Made by a program: the position numbers and the translations under genes. From Betaproteobacteria bacterium (lineage in GTDB: Bacteria; Pseudomonadota; Gammaproteobacteria; Burkholderiales; Ga0077523): a stretch of 64,000 nucleotides of DNA. Below are positions 23,885 to 33,188 of the stretch, one piece after another. Every line of letters begins with the position of its first letter. Positions within the stretch are counted from its first letter, which is position 1. Location: positions 1 through 64,000 of the forward strand of contig WGLR01000036.1 in the NCBI GenBank assembly GCA_016125475.1, given 5' to 3'. The notes under the pieces are model-generated. The model had not been told where the DNA came from. It saw only the letters and a program-made list of their open reading frames with translations, and searched no databases.

Positions 23885-25992
23885 GCATCGCCGGCATCTT
23901 CGAGCACCCCCTGGGGCGACTGGGTCCGGACGCACTGCCGTTCTGGCAGATGCTTCAGCATCCCACCGAAGGAAACATCATCAACGGATGTGTCGCGACG
24001 GGCGCCGCGTCGATGGTGGTGATCGGTGCACTCGTGATGGTGGTCCTGCTCACGCGCTACCGACGGTGGGGCGTGCTCTGGTCCGACTGGCTGACCAGCC
24101 CCGACCACAAGAAGATCGGCATCATGTACGTCGCCATCGCCTTCGTGATGCTCGCGCGGGCACTGATCGAGGCCGTTCTGATGCGCGCGCAGCAGGCCTT
24201 CGGGCTGAGCGGCGGTTTCCTTTCGCCGGACCACTTTGCCCAGCTGTTCAGCACGCACGGCACGATCATGATCTTCTTCATGGCGATGCCGTTTCTCACC
24301 GGCATCATCAACTACGTGATGCCCATGCAGATCGGGGCGCGCGACGTGTCGTTTCCCGTGCTCAACTCGATCAGCCTCGGACTGACCGCCGCCGGGGCAG
24401 GGCTCGTCATGGTGTCGCTCGTGATCGGGAAGTTCTCCACCGGGGGCTGGTTCGGCTATCCGCCCTTCACGGAAGCGAGCTTCAGCCCGGGCGTGGGGCC
24501 CGACTACTGGATCTGGTCGCTGACCCTGGCATCGCTGGGTTCGACGCTCACGGGCATCAACTTCGCCGTCACCATATACAAGGAGCGCGCACCCGGCATG
24601 ACGCTGATGCGAATGCCGCTGTTCACGTGGACTGCGCTCTGCACCAGCATCCTGATGATCTTCGCTATGCCGCCCCTGACCGTGGCCACGGCGCAGCTCG
24701 CGCTGGACCGCTACCTGGGCTTCCACTACTTCACGAATGCGCTCGGCGGCAACATGATGAACTTCGCCAACCTGTTCTGGCTGTTCGGTCACCCCGAGGT
24801 CTACATACTGATCCTGCCGTCGTTCGGCGTGTTCTCGGAAGTCATCTCGACTTTCTCCGGCAAGGTGCTCTACGGGTACCGGTCGCTGGTGATGGCCACC
24901 ATGGCCATCACGGTGCTGTCCTTCACCGTCTGGCTGCATCACTTCTTCACCATGGGGCAGAACGCGAACATGAACGCCGCGTTCGGCATCGCCTCGATGC
25001 TGATCGGCGTCCCGACCGGCGTGAAGATCTACGACTGGATGCTGACGATGTTTCGGGGGCGGGTGCGGTTCACCGTGCCGATGGTCTACTCGTTCGGTTT
25101 CATCCTCCTGTTCGTGCTCGGCGGGATGAGCGGCATCCTGCTCGCGAACCCGAGCGTCGACTACCAGGTGCACAACACGGTGTTCCTGGTCGCGCACTTC
25201 CACAACATGGCCGTGCCCGGCGTGCTGTTCGGCATGCTCGTGGCCTACCACTTCTGGTTTCCGAAGGCGTTCGGCTTCCGCCTCGACGAGCGCTGGGGCA
25301 TGGTCTCGGCGCTGTGCTGGATCTTCGGCTTCATGGCGGCGTTCTTCCCGCTCTACGTGCTGGGCGTCATGGGCCTGCCGCGCCGTACCGTCGCTTACAG
25401 CGAGGCTTCGTACGTGCCGCTGGAATGGGTGGCTTTCCTCGGCGCGCTGCTGATCCTCGTGGCGCTGGGGTCACTGCTCTGGCAGCTGCGGGTGTCGATC
25501 AGGCATCGCGACGAGAACCGCGTGGCTGCCGGCGACCCGTGGAACGGACGGAGCCTGGAATGGGCGACGTCGGCGCCGCCCCCCGAGTACAACTTCGCGG
25601 TCATTCCGTCGGTCGAGGGCCGCGACGCGTTCGCACGCGCAAAGGAGGAAGGCTGCGCCTACCAGAGTCCCGACACCTACCGTGACATCGAGCTGCCCAG
25701 GAACAGCGCCATGGGTCCCGTGACCGGAGCCATCGGCTTCGCGCTGGGCTTCGGCCTCGTCTGGCACATCTGGTGGCTGGTCATCCTGTCGTTCCTGGCC
25801 GCAGTCACGACGCTGATCGTGCGCGGCTTCGCGCGTGACACCACGCGCGTGGTCCCCGCGGACGAAGTGCGCCGGGAACACCTTCGCTGGATCGCGGCCG
25901 TGAACGCGACGACGGCGGTCTCGCGCGTGGACGAATGCAGGCCCGTCAACGACGGGCGCGCGCGATACGAAGCCATCGGGGTGGCGCCATGA
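23881..25992 (+). CDS. cyoB: cytochrome bo quinol oxidase subunit I
   Basis: This 703-residue subunit I is a haem-copper oxidase with about 15 membrane helices. The binuclear-centre motif HPEVYILILPSFG (about 304-316) carries the His-Tyr cross-link pair. HHFFTMG (about 354-360) has the two further copper ligands, and VAHFHNMAVPGVLFG (about 438-452) the two haem ligands. It reduces oxygen to water while pumping protons and takes electrons from ubiquinol. It is somewhat longer than the E. coli protein at the termini. Start is the ATG of the ATGA overlap with cyoA; the longer open frame runs back into cyoA. Confidence 0.95.
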   Translation: MSIAGIFEHPLGRLGPDALPFWQMLQHPTEGNIINGCVATGAASMVVIGALVMVVLLTRYRRWGVLWSDWLTSPDHKKIGIMYVAIAFVMLARALIEAVLMRAQQAFGLSGGFLSPDHFAQLFSTHGTIMIFFMAMPFLTGIINYVMPMQIGARDVSFPVLNSISLGLTAAGAGLVMVSLVIGKFSTGGWFGYPPFTEASFSPGVGPDYWIWSLTLASLGSTLTGINFAVTIYKERAPGMTLMRMPLFTWTALCTSILMIFAMPPLTVATAQLALDRYLGFHYFTNALGGNMMNFANLFWLFGHPEVYILILPSFGVFSEVISTFSGKVLYGYRSLVMATMAITVLSFTVWLHHFFTMGQNANMNAAFGIASMLIGVPTGVKIYDWMLTMFRGRVRFTVPMVYSFGFILLFVLGGMSGILLANPSVDYQVHNTVFLVAHFHNMAVPGVLFGMLVAYHFWFPKAFGFRLDERWGMVSALCWIFGFMAAFFPLYVLGVMGLPRRTVAYSEASYVPLEWVAFLGALLILVALGSLLWQLRVSIRHRDENRVAAGDPWNGRSLEWATSAPPPEYNFAVIPSVEGRDAFARAKEEGCAYQSPDTYRDIELPRNSAMGPVTGAIGFALGFGLVWHIWWLVILSFLAAVTTLIVRGFARDTTRVVPADEVRREHLRWIAAVNATTAVSRVDECRPVNDGRARYEAIGVAP

Positions 25993-26612
25993 ACCGGGAG
26001 GCGGTCAGGCATCCAGGCCTGAATCTGGGTGCCGCTCACGGCAGGGACGACGAGGCGGCCGAGCGCGTGATGTTCGGCTTCTGGGTCTTCCTGATGAGCG
26101 ACGCGATCCTGTTCGGCATGGTGTTCGCGACCTACGTGACCTCGGTTCATGCGACCGCGGGTGGCCCCGGGCCGCACCAGCTCTACGACATCACGAGCGT
26201 CTTCGTCGAGACCCTCCTGCTTCTCGCCAGCAGCTTCACGTTCGGCATGGCGTCGCTCGCCCTGAAGTACGGGCCCGGCAAGGGCCGCCTGGCGGGCTGG
26301 ATGATCGCGACGCTCGCGCTGGGCATCGGCTTTCTGGCACTCGAGGTGCACGACTTCACTGCCATGTTCGCCGCGGGCGGTGTGCCCAGCCGCAGCGGCT
26401 TTCTCTCCGCATTCTTCGACCTCGTGCCACTCCACGGCCTGCACGTCGCCGCCGGCTGTGTGTGGCTCGTCTGCCTGCTCGGGCAGATCGCGCGCTACGG
26501 CCTGGACACCCAGGCGAAGCTCGGCGTCATGCGACTGGCGCTGTTCTGGCACTTCCTCGACATCATCTGGATCATGATCTTCTCGGTGGTGTATCTGGCG
26601 GGGCTTGCATGA
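25989..26612 (+). CDS. cyoC: cytochrome bo quinol oxidase subunit III
   Basis: This 207-residue membrane protein has five helices: about 28-50, 66-88, 98-119, 140-162 and 184-205. FGFWVFLMSDAILFGMVFA and FFDLVPLHGLHVAAGCVWL are the subunit III signatures. It stabilises the catalytic subunit. Its start lies in the ATGA overlap with cyoB, and its end overlaps cyoD in the same way. Confidence 0.93.
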   Translation: MNREAVRHPGLNLGAAHGRDDEAAERVMFGFWVFLMSDAILFGMVFATYVTSVHATAGGPGPHQLYDITSVFVETLLLLASSFTFGMASLALKYGPGKGRLAGWMIATLALGIGFLALEVHDFTAMFAAGGVPSRSGFLSAFFDLVPLHGLHVAAGCVWLVCLLGQIARYGLDTQAKLGVMRLALFWHFLDIIWIMIFSVVYLAGLA

Positions 26613-26947
26613 GCGCGCCGCTGTCCGATCGCGACCAGGCGCGGCGTCGCGAATTCCACTCTTACGTCTGGGGGGCGGGTCTGGCGCTCGTGCTGACCGT
26701 CGTGCCGTTCGCACTCGTGCACTGGGGCGGAATCCCCCGCATCGACCTGCTGGTCACCATCGGGGTGCTCGCGCTGGTCCAGCTGCTCGTGCACTTCCGC
26801 TTCTTCCTGCACATCGGCTTCCGGCAGAAGCGCGAGGATCTGCAGCTGATCCTGTTTTCGGCACTGCTGCTGACCATAATGGTGTCGGGCACGATCTGGA
26901 TCATGGCCAGTCTGGCGCTTCGCATGACCCTGGCGGCGCAGCCTTGA
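26609..26947 (+). CDS. cyoD: cytochrome bo quinol oxidase subunit IV
   Basis: This 112-residue protein has three membrane helices, with FHSYVWGAGLALVLTVVPF at about 16-34, LVQLLVHFRFFLHIG near 59-73 and a final LLLTIMVSGTIWIMASLAL. It assists assembly of the oxidase. It is the last gene of the operon; no cyoE (haem O synthase) follows, so haem O must be made by a gene elsewhere. Confidence 0.9.
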   Translation: MSAPLSDRDQARRREFHSYVWGAGLALVLTVVPFALVHWGGIPRIDLLVTIGVLALVQLLVHFRFFLHIGFRQKREDLQLILFSALLLTIMVSGTIWIMASLALRMTLAAQP

Positions 26948-27005
26948 GCGCGGCAGGGCTTTCGATCGGCGTGGAGACAGGTTCGGGCGTGAAGACGTGC
27001 CGGGG

Positions 27006-28214
27006 TCACACCTCGATCGCGAGCTCGGGGATGTCCTCGAGGGCGAGCGCCACTTCGTTCAACAGGCGATCCGGACGCTGTTCGAGCTGCTCCGGTGTCC
27101 AGCCCTGTGCCGGGTGCGACTTCGCCTCGATGTAGGACCCGAGACGGCGTCCGCGCGCGACGCAGCGGCGTCCGAACTCGGTTCTCAGGCGGTCGTAGCG
27201 CGCCAGTGCCAGGTCGAGGGTCGGCTCCTTCAGCGAGTTGGCCAGGCACATCGCATCCAGTGCCGCCTTCGTCACGCCGGCGCCGATGTGCGGTCTCGCG
27301 ACGAACCCGGCATCGCCGAGCAGCGCCACGCGCCCCGCGACGAGCCCCGGCGACTCGATGTCGAACACCGCCTGGAAGAATGGTTGCGACAGCGCGACCA
27401 GGGTCGCGAGAGGTGGCGGGAGCAGTCGTTCGGCCTCCCGCCTGATCTCGTCGACGAACACCGTGCGTATGAGCGGTGGCGGGATGCTGCCACCGGCGTG
27501 GACCTTTCCTTCCGAATCCGTGCAGAGGTCGCGAAGTTCCTCGTCGCCGACGGGGTGGTACCAGACGAGATTCCAGTCGAGGCGCCCTTTGGCCGGGACC
27601 TGATAGCAGAGGAACATCTCGTTCGGCGGCAGCACGAACCAGTAGCCCCCGTCCAGCCACTCGTGCGCTTCCGCAGGCACGCGCCGCCCGTCGACGAGGC
27701 CGCGCCAGGCCACGTAGCCCGCGTACCTCGGCCGTACATCGGGAAACAGGATGCCGCGCACGGTGGAGCGAAGCCCATCCGCCCCGATCAGGAGATCCCC
27801 CGAGGCCGTCGTGCCGTCGTCGAAGCACGCGGTCACGCTGCCGGGATCTTCCCGGAAGGACGTCAGCGATTTCGAGAAGTGATAGCGATCCTCCGGAAAA
27901 CGGTCCTTGAGCGGGCGATAGACGTTCGCCCACGCGCTCATCACGTGGCCCCAGTAGGTGCGGTAGAGGACGGTGCCCTCGCGATCCACGCAGATGCGAT
28001 CGCCCGACCGGTAGCCGAGCGTCGTGTCCATGGGGATGCCGAGCCGCGCGAGCGTGTCGGCCAGGGCGGTGTGGGTCCCGATGCCGGCGCCGCGTGACGC
28101 GAGGTCGTCGGCGGCTCGCTCGAAGACGTGGACGTCCCAGCCCTGGTCGGCGAGCAGGTTGGCGGCGAAGAGTCCGCCGAGCGATCCGCCGATGACGAGT
28201 GCGCGCCCGTTCAC
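27006..28214 (-). CDS. FAD-dependent aromatic-ring monooxygenase
   Basis: This 402-residue class A flavoprotein monooxygenase has the ADP-binding motif IGGSLGGLFAANLLADQG (about 7-24), the DG motif IGADGLRSTVRGILFPD (about 148-164) and the GD motif VALLGDAGFVARPHIGAG (about 292-309). The overall pattern resembles 2,6-dihydroxypyridine 3-monooxygenase and salicylate-hydroxylase-type enzymes, which hydroxylate electron-rich rings using NAD(P)H and oxygen. GTG 28214 is chosen because the nucleotide-binding strand follows within six residues. The DehI-like gene upstream on the same strand may be in the same operon. Confidence 0.82.
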   Translation of the reverse strand: MNGRALVIGGSLGGLFAANLLADQGWDVHVFERAADDLASRGAGIGTHTALADTLARLGIPMDTTLGYRSGDRICVDREGTVLYRTYWGHVMSAWANVYRPLKDRFPEDRYHFSKSLTSFREDPGSVTACFDDGTTASGDLLIGADGLRSTVRGILFPDVRPRYAGYVAWRGLVDGRRVPAEAHEWLDGGYWFVLPPNEMFLCYQVPAKGRLDWNLVWYHPVGDEELRDLCTDSEGKVHAGGSIPPPLIRTVFVDEIRREAERLLPPPLATLVALSQPFFQAVFDIESPGLVAGRVALLGDAGFVARPHIGAGVTKAALDAMCLANSLKEPTLDLALARYDRLRTEFGRRCVARGRRLGSYIEAKSHPAQGWTPEQLEQRPDRLLNEVALALEDIPELAIEV

Positions 28215-28397
28215 GAGTGCGCCCCGGGTGCGGACGGCGTGAAGGGGTCGATCGGAGTCTGTGCCGGTTTCATCCGGAGTCTGGCCTCGCACCGGTGGAA
28301 GTGACCGTCGATTCTACCGATCGCCGTCGCGACCGACCGGGGTGTATCGAACGGGGGGGATTCGCGACGAGGCCCTTCCCGTTCGGTCTCACCGGCG

Positions 28398-29237
28398 TCA
28401 CTGCAGCGGTAACGACGCCTCGATCGCGGTGCCGACGACAGTCATGTGAGGGATCGCGAACAGGAACGTGTCCAGCGTTCGCGTCATTGCCTCGGGGTCC
28501 GCCAGGGGAGCCGGGGGCAGGCCCTTTGCACGCGCGCGTGCGATGACGTGCTGCACCAGTGGCGTCATCTCCCGCTCGAGTGCATGCGTGCGGGCGGGCA
28601 CCTCGCCGATCCTCACGGCTTCGAGAATGCCCGGCGCGAGCAGGCGGAGCAGGTCCGGCCACAGCGCGAGGTGCCGGTACAGGGTCGGGACCATCCCCGT
28701 GTGCGCGTCAGGAATGGCGGCGCCGAGCGCAGCGACGGTCTGCTGCAGATCGGCCGGCATGTCCCGAACCTTCACTGGTGGCGGGAGCTTCGGACACGGT
28801 TCGAGAGTCCTGCGCGATGGCGGAGGAAGGGGCGCGACGGCTTCCGCCTCGGCCTGTGGTCTCGCGATCAGGTCCCGGATGGCGGCGATCAGGCCGTGGT
28901 TCATCGGGTTCATCCGGTTGTAGCTGCGCAGCATTCCGGCGAGAAGTGCCCGGTCGGGACCGTCGAGACCCGCCGCGACGAGGGCCGGGTGCTCGACTCG
29001 CGGAAGCGCCACGCGCGGCGTGCGCGCGACGGCATCGAGCGCGTGCAGGACGATCCTGCCGCCGTCGAACTCGTCGCCGATGGCGCGCCAGGCCCAGTCG
29101 AGCAGGCCCGGAAAGACCGCGAAGTGACGGAAGATCAGGGCAGGTGTTCCGGTGCCGGAACACGTCATGATCCGGTCGAAGATGGCGGCGGTCTCCGCGT
29201 TTGCGTCGGCGACGGCGACTTCGGGGAAGTCGTTCAC
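28398..29237 (-). CDS. DehI-like (haloacid dehalogenase family) protein
   Basis: This 279-residue all-helical protein has an internal repeat like DehI-type D,L-2-haloacid dehalogenases: ALIFRHFAVFPGLLDWAW in the first half (about 30-47) and TLYRHLALWPDLLRLLAP in the second (about 185-202). DehI enzymes cleave haloacids by direct water attack, but many family members have no proven dehalogenase activity. The start is taken at GTG 29237 just before NDFPEVAVADANAET; the longer frame adds an Arg-rich segment with no family match. Confidence 0.65.
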   Translation of the reverse strand: MNDFPEVAVADANAETAAIFDRIMTCSGTGTPALIFRHFAVFPGLLDWAWRAIGDEFDGGRIVLHALDAVARTPRVALPRVEHPALVAAGLDGPDRALLAGMLRSYNRMNPMNHGLIAAIRDLIARPQAEAEAVAPLPPPSRRTLEPCPKLPPPVKVRDMPADLQQTVAALGAAIPDAHTGMVPTLYRHLALWPDLLRLLAPGILEAVRIGEVPARTHALEREMTPLVQHVIARARAKGLPPAPLADPEAMTRTLDTFLFAIPHMTVVGTAIEASLPLQ

Positions 29238-29377
29238 GATGGTCGGTTCTCCGGCTGATGGGGCGGCTGCCCGGACGGCGTAGCGTATGCGCTTTCGTCG
29301 CGCGCCGACACGCTGCCTCCGGCAGTGTGCGGGAGGAACCCGGGGTCGCCAGTGCTTCGCCCGACCGGCGTAACCGC

Positions 29378-29880
29378 CTACGGCGCGGCCAGGCTCGCGT
29401 CGAGATCCACGAGAATGCCCTGATGGCCGATTGCAGGGCGAGGGCAAGCGACCGGGCATGGGCGCTTTCGGTAGCGGCCCACGCCACGCCAGCGGATCCT
29501 TCGCCTGCGTAATGCCTGTTCAGCGCTTCCTTCCCGTCCTGATTGACCCGCGCGACCAGCGACACCTGGCCCGTGTAGTTGAAGTACATGTCACAGTAGA
29601 CATTCAGGATCTCGCCGGAGATCACTGCATCGCCTGCCGACACGTGGCTGTCCCGGGCGTCCCCCGCCGTCACCACGTACCCGTGGTTCCGGAGGTCCGA
29701 GCGCAGCGCCTCCATGATCCAGTCCGGGACAGTGTTCACCGGGCTGACGTCGGCCATCTTCAAGCCGAACGCATTGCGGGTCGTGCCGACTACCTTCCTG
29801 TCCGCACGCCGGTCGGTGAATGGACGGATGATCAGCCGGACGGTTCTCGCCTCCGGCGCGCACGCATTGACGGCGGTCAA
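29378..29880 (-). pseudogene. YajG-like lipoprotein gene with frameshift
   Basis: One frame reads EARTVRLIIRPFTDRRAD, then ISGEILNVYCDMYFNYTGQV and SLALALQSAI, resembling the YajG lipoprotein family. Around 29415-29424 it must shift by one base to reach the natural ending GILVDLDASLAAP and stop TAG at 29380-29378; the original frame instead runs on into an Arg-rich shadow. No signal peptide precedes it: the only in-frame start is a weak TTG at 29880, next to an upstream stop. I therefore read it as a damaged gene. A sequencing error at the shift remains possible. Confidence 0.5.
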
Positions 29881-29951
29881 CGGTCATCGGCCTCCTGGCA
29901 TGGGAGCATCGCTGTCGGGAGAAACGTTCTCGCCTGGAGCCGAATACGAAG

Positions 29952-30713
29952 ATGGACGCGTTTCGAACGACGGATGTCCGTCGCGCAGGCGGTGCCCGAT
30001 CTCGCCGCGCGGCATTGTGTCGCGCCTCGCGTCGGGCCCTTGCGGGCGTGTCTGCCGGTGTCCTGCTGGCTTTCGCGGGATGCGCGTCGAGTTCGGGCAA
30101 GCCAGCCTATCCCGCGGACTGGCCGTCGATCAGGTCGATGCCGGTGTTCGACGGGTGCCCGAACCTTCGGGGCACCTACGCAAACGACGCGTCGGCCGTG
30201 CTGCCCGCGACGGTCGATGTCCGGTCGAGACTGACGGATGTTCTCGGCACGCTCGCGCACGCGACCGGCCTCAACAGCCCGGCTGAGTGGAAGCAGTCGT
30301 GGCCGGTCATCCCCGATGGCGTGTCGGTGGTGACGATCGGGCAGACGTCCGAATCCCTCACCCTGTCGTTCCAGGGAGCCGCGGGTGACGCGGTGCGGTG
30401 GGACTTCCGGCGCCATCGCGTGCGGCTGTCCGAGAAGAGGGTGGACGACCTGTTCGCGTGCAGGACGCTCTACGCGGAGCCGAGCCTGCGGTTCTTCGCC
30501 GAACCCGAGAGCCACGGCAGCAAGTCCGTCATCGCGATCGAGGGCGGCGGAACCTTCGTCGTGATGCTGCGATCCGTGGATGGTTCGCTGGTCGTCAATG
30601 TCCGAAGCGATTCGGCGATCGTGACGTCGTTCGCGCTGGGTTCGGGGTATCGTGTCCGCAACGTCTGGTATCGGTACCCTGCCGTGGAGCCACGCTCCAC
30701 GATTTCGCGGTAG
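29952..30713 (+). CDS. lipoprotein of unknown function
   Basis: This 253-residue protein has a long basic N-terminus with Arg pairs, a hydrophobic stretch ALAGVSAGVLLAFAGCASSS and a probable lipidated Cys at about residue 44. The mature part contains Trp/Pro-rich and beta-strand-like regions (PAYPADWPSIRSMPVFDGC, VRWDFRRHRVRLSEKRVDD). No domain is recognised. The start is uncertain; a later initiation closer to the hydrophobic core is possible. It is divergent from the damaged YajG-like gene. Confidence 0.6.
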   Translation: MDAFRTTDVRRAGGARSRRAALCRASRRALAGVSAGVLLAFAGCASSSGKPAYPADWPSIRSMPVFDGCPNLRGTYANDASAVLPATVDVRSRLTDVLGTLAHATGLNSPAEWKQSWPVIPDGVSVVTIGQTSESLTLSFQGAAGDAVRWDFRRHRVRLSEKRVDDLFACRTLYAEPSLRFFAEPESHGSKSVIAIEGGGTFVVMLRSVDGSLVVNVRSDSAIVTSFALGSGYRVRNVWYRYPAVEPRSTISR

Positions 30714-30787
30714 CGAGACCCCCTCGACGAGCGCGCCGCACACATCCCGTGTCGGGCGCCGGTGACCGGAACCGCATCGGAGATGCC

Positions 30788-31141
30788 ATGGACAATCCTC
30801 GAAGACCCGTCAATGTGCACGAGGCCTATCACGCCCACGTGTATTTCGATCCCGCCACCGCGGACGCGGCCCGGAGGCTGTGCACCGAGGCGGCGAACCG
30901 GTTCGGTCTGGAGGTCGGCCGGTTCCACGAAAGGCTCGTGGGGCCTCACACGATGTGGAGTTGCCAGATCAGGTTCGGGGCCGGGGACTTCGACCGCTTC
31001 ATACCGTGGCTCGACGAGCACCGCGACGAGTTCACGATCTTCGTGCACGGTCTGACGGGTGACGACCTCAAGGACCACACGGAATACGCGTACTGGCTGG
31101 GCGACAGCGTGAATCTCGACCTGCGCGTATTCGGAAGCTAG
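30788..31141 (+). CDS. DOPA 4,5-dioxygenase-family protein
   Basis: This 117-residue protein matches the small DOPA-dioxygenase/aromatic-ring-opening-like family: EAYHAHVYFDPATADAARRL at the start (metal-binding His region), VGRFHERLVGPHTMWSCQI (about 42-60) and FTIFVHGLTGDDLKDHTEYA (about 80-99). Related fungal and bacterial enzymes cleave catechols such as DOPA. Start ATG 30788 is the first with the family N-terminus; the frame upstream is a shadow of the lipoprotein gene. Confidence 0.82.
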   Translation: MDNPRRPVNVHEAYHAHVYFDPATADAARRLCTEAANRFGLEVGRFHERLVGPHTMWSCQIRFGAGDFDRFIPWLDEHRDEFTIFVHGLTGDDLKDHTEYAYWLGDSVNLDLRVFGS

Positions 31142-31187
31142 CCACCGGTCGCGGGCAGGTCGCCCACCAGGCGGCGACGCGGGCGCA

Positions 31188-31595
31188 TCAGCGTACGGAA
31201 ATCGCGACGTCCGTGTCGGCGGATGCCGTATCCGGCGCCCGTGGATCCGGACCGAAACGATTGGCGGTGTGCTGGCCGCGCTGCGCCACGAACGCCAGAA
31301 GCACGAGCGGGCCGACGCCCGGGAGGAGACCCACCAGGGCTGCACGCCCGGACCGGTCGGTGTCGTGCAGCCGGCGAACCGTCACGGCGAGAGCTGGCAG
31401 CAGCGCGAACAGTGCGTAGGCGATACCGAGGATGCCGACCCCGAACCTCGCGCTGAAGCTGCCCGCCATGACGTCGAACGTCAGGAGCGACACGAAGAGA
31501 AACGCGCTGACGAGCATGAAATGCCAGAACTCCGAGCGGGTCGCCCGGCCGTCGAAGACGGCGTATTTCCTGAGAGCTGCGAGGTACCAGTGCAT
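31188..31595 (-). CDS. DUF805 membrane protein
   Basis: This 135-residue protein has the DUF805 hallmarks: the N-terminal MHWYLAALRKYAVFDGRATR followed by SEFWHFML, then helices at about 26-48, 54-74 and 85-105, with the conserved VRRLHDTDRSG loop between the second and third. The function of the family is unknown. ATG 31595 has GGAG upstream. The C-terminus is acidic and Ala-rich and probably cytoplasmic. Confidence 0.85.
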   Translation of the reverse strand: MHWYLAALRKYAVFDGRATRSEFWHFMLVSAFLFVSLLTFDVMAGSFSARFGVGILGIAYALFALLPALAVTVRRLHDTDRSGRAALVGLLPGVGPLVLLAFVAQRGQHTANRFGPDPRAPDTASADTDVAISVR

Positions 31596-31878
31596 CCGGT
31601 CGTCTCCTGCGTTCGTGTGCCTGGGGGCGCGCGAGCCGGAGTCGCGATCCGCGTGCCTGCCCCTTGGAGCATTTTCTCGAATGGGAGAAATTCCCGCATC
31701 ATCCAAAACGATGAGATGCTTCGCGACACGCGCATCGCGGCATCGTGCCGGCGCGGCGCGCGTCGACGGGCCGTCTGCATGCGGGCACGAGGCGATGCGC
31801 CGCTCCCGGATTCTTCCCGCGCGAGGATGTTCCGAGCGGTCACAACGGTTGTCGCGCGACGGGAACGAGGAGGTCGGG

Positions 31879-32409
31879 ATGCGGAAATACCCTCTGTCAG
31901 GCGTCTATCGGCTGATCGAACCGGGTCCCGTCGTGCTGCTCACGACGCACCACAGGGCGCGGTCGAACGCGATGACCCTGTCGTGGCACACGATGGTCGA
32001 GTTCGTGCCGCCGCTCATCGCCTGTGTCGTGAGTGGCGCGAACTTCTCTTTCCAGGCGTTGCGTGCGACGCGCGAGTGCGTGATCGCGATTCCGGCACGC
32101 CGCCTGGCCCGGAAGGTGGTCGCGGTCGGGAACATGTCCGGGCGCGACGGTGACAAGTTCGCCGCCGTGGGCCTCACGCCCGTGCCTGCGAAGACCGTCG
32201 CGGCACCGCTGGTGGCCGAGTGCTGCGCCAATCTCGAGTGCCGCGTGAGCGACGCGCGCCTGGTGAACCGCTACAACATGTTCATCCTGGAGGTGGTCGA
32301 AGCGTGGACGGACCCGGCGCAGAAGGCGCCGAAGACCATCCACCACCGGGGCTGCGGAGCGTTCGCCGCGGACGGCCCGACCTTCCGGATCGCGTCCCGG
32401 AAACCCTGA
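31879..32409 (+). CDS. flavin reductase-like protein
   Basis: This 176-residue protein of the flavin reductase-like/DIM6 family has a split-barrel FMN-binding fold: GPVVLLTTHHRARSNAMTLS (about 15-34) and VPPLIACVVSGANFSFQALR with the family flavin-contact residues. ECVIAIPARRLARKVVAVG and a C-terminal PKTIHHRGCGAFA complete the pattern. It probably reduces flavin or a substrate with NAD(P)H; the partner is unknown. Ribosome site GAGGAGG precedes ATG 31879. Confidence 0.82.
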   Translation: MRKYPLSGVYRLIEPGPVVLLTTHHRARSNAMTLSWHTMVEFVPPLIACVVSGANFSFQALRATRECVIAIPARRLARKVVAVGNMSGRDGDKFAAVGLTPVPAKTVAAPLVAECCANLECRVSDARLVNRYNMFILEVVEAWTDPAQKAPKTIHHRGCGAFAADGPTFRIASRKP

Positions 32410-32462
32410 CCGGGCCTCCGGGACGCCAGGCGTGAGCCGCGCGCAGGGGCCTGCGGTGGCGA

Positions 32463-32915
32463 CTACTTTCCGAGGGAACGGAGATAGGCCGCCACTGCGC
32501 GTGCGTCCCGTGCGGACATGCGGTACCGAGGCATCGGCGGTCGCGCAGGGGGCGTGCCCCTCGGTGTCGCACCGGTGCGCAGGAAGGCGACGAGGTCCGC
32601 TTCGCTCCACTCCTTGGCGAGCGTGACGAGGTCGACCGCGTCGCCGGCCCAGGCGGGCATCAGGTGCGTCGCTTCGAAACCGATCGGTCCGCCCCGCAAC
32701 CAGCGCGCCTGGATGAAATTGCCGTGCTCGTCGCGGGGGCTGTGGCAGTCGCCGCACATCCCCACGTCGTGCACGATGTAACGGCCGTGTTCCACGAGCG
32801 CGGCCGACGGCCCGGCGGCATGCGCGGGGCTCGATGCCGCAGCGAGGAGCGCGCCGAGTGCCATCAGGGATCGGATGCGACCGGCGGCGGGGTGCAACGG
32901 GCAGGGGCGTGCCAT
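32463..32915 (-). CDS. periplasmic class I cytochrome c
   Basis: This 150-residue protein has a signal peptide (SLMALGALLAAASSPAHAA, cleavage near residue 34). It has one haem c site CGDCH, about residues 54-58, in GRYIVHDVGMCGDCHSPRD, and a distal Met ligand probably in PPMPRYRMS near the C-terminus. The size and the single CxxCH fit a small electron-transfer cytochrome or a subunit of a membrane dehydrogenase. No partner dehydrogenase is adjacent; the PQQ enzyme about 10 kb away is one conceivable donor. Confidence 0.85.
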   Translation of the reverse strand: MARPCPLHPAAGRIRSLMALGALLAAASSPAHAAGPSAALVEHGRYIVHDVGMCGDCHSPRDEHGNFIQARWLRGGPIGFEATHLMPAWAGDAVDLVTLAKEWSEADLVAFLRTGATPRGTPPARPPMPRYRMSARDARAVAAYLRSLGK

Positions 32916-33188
32916 CGTTTCCTCATCGTTCGTATGGGGAGGTGAGCGGCACGTGCCGCGGCGTCGGGTTGCCACGGTGTTTCGACGCGTGGGCTCGAAA
33001 TGCTGGCAGGGAGCCCGGGCCGGCTGTGAGCGCTGGCGGGCCCCGCGAGAGTCATGGCGTCGTATCCGGTCCGCTGCCGCGACGTTCGTGTCGGGAGCAT
33101 CCGGCCTCGACGCCTGCCGGGTATGATGAGCGAGTCGCCGGCGGGCGGCTTGCGGCTGGGCGGGGTGCGTCTCACTCGTGGCGGGAAC

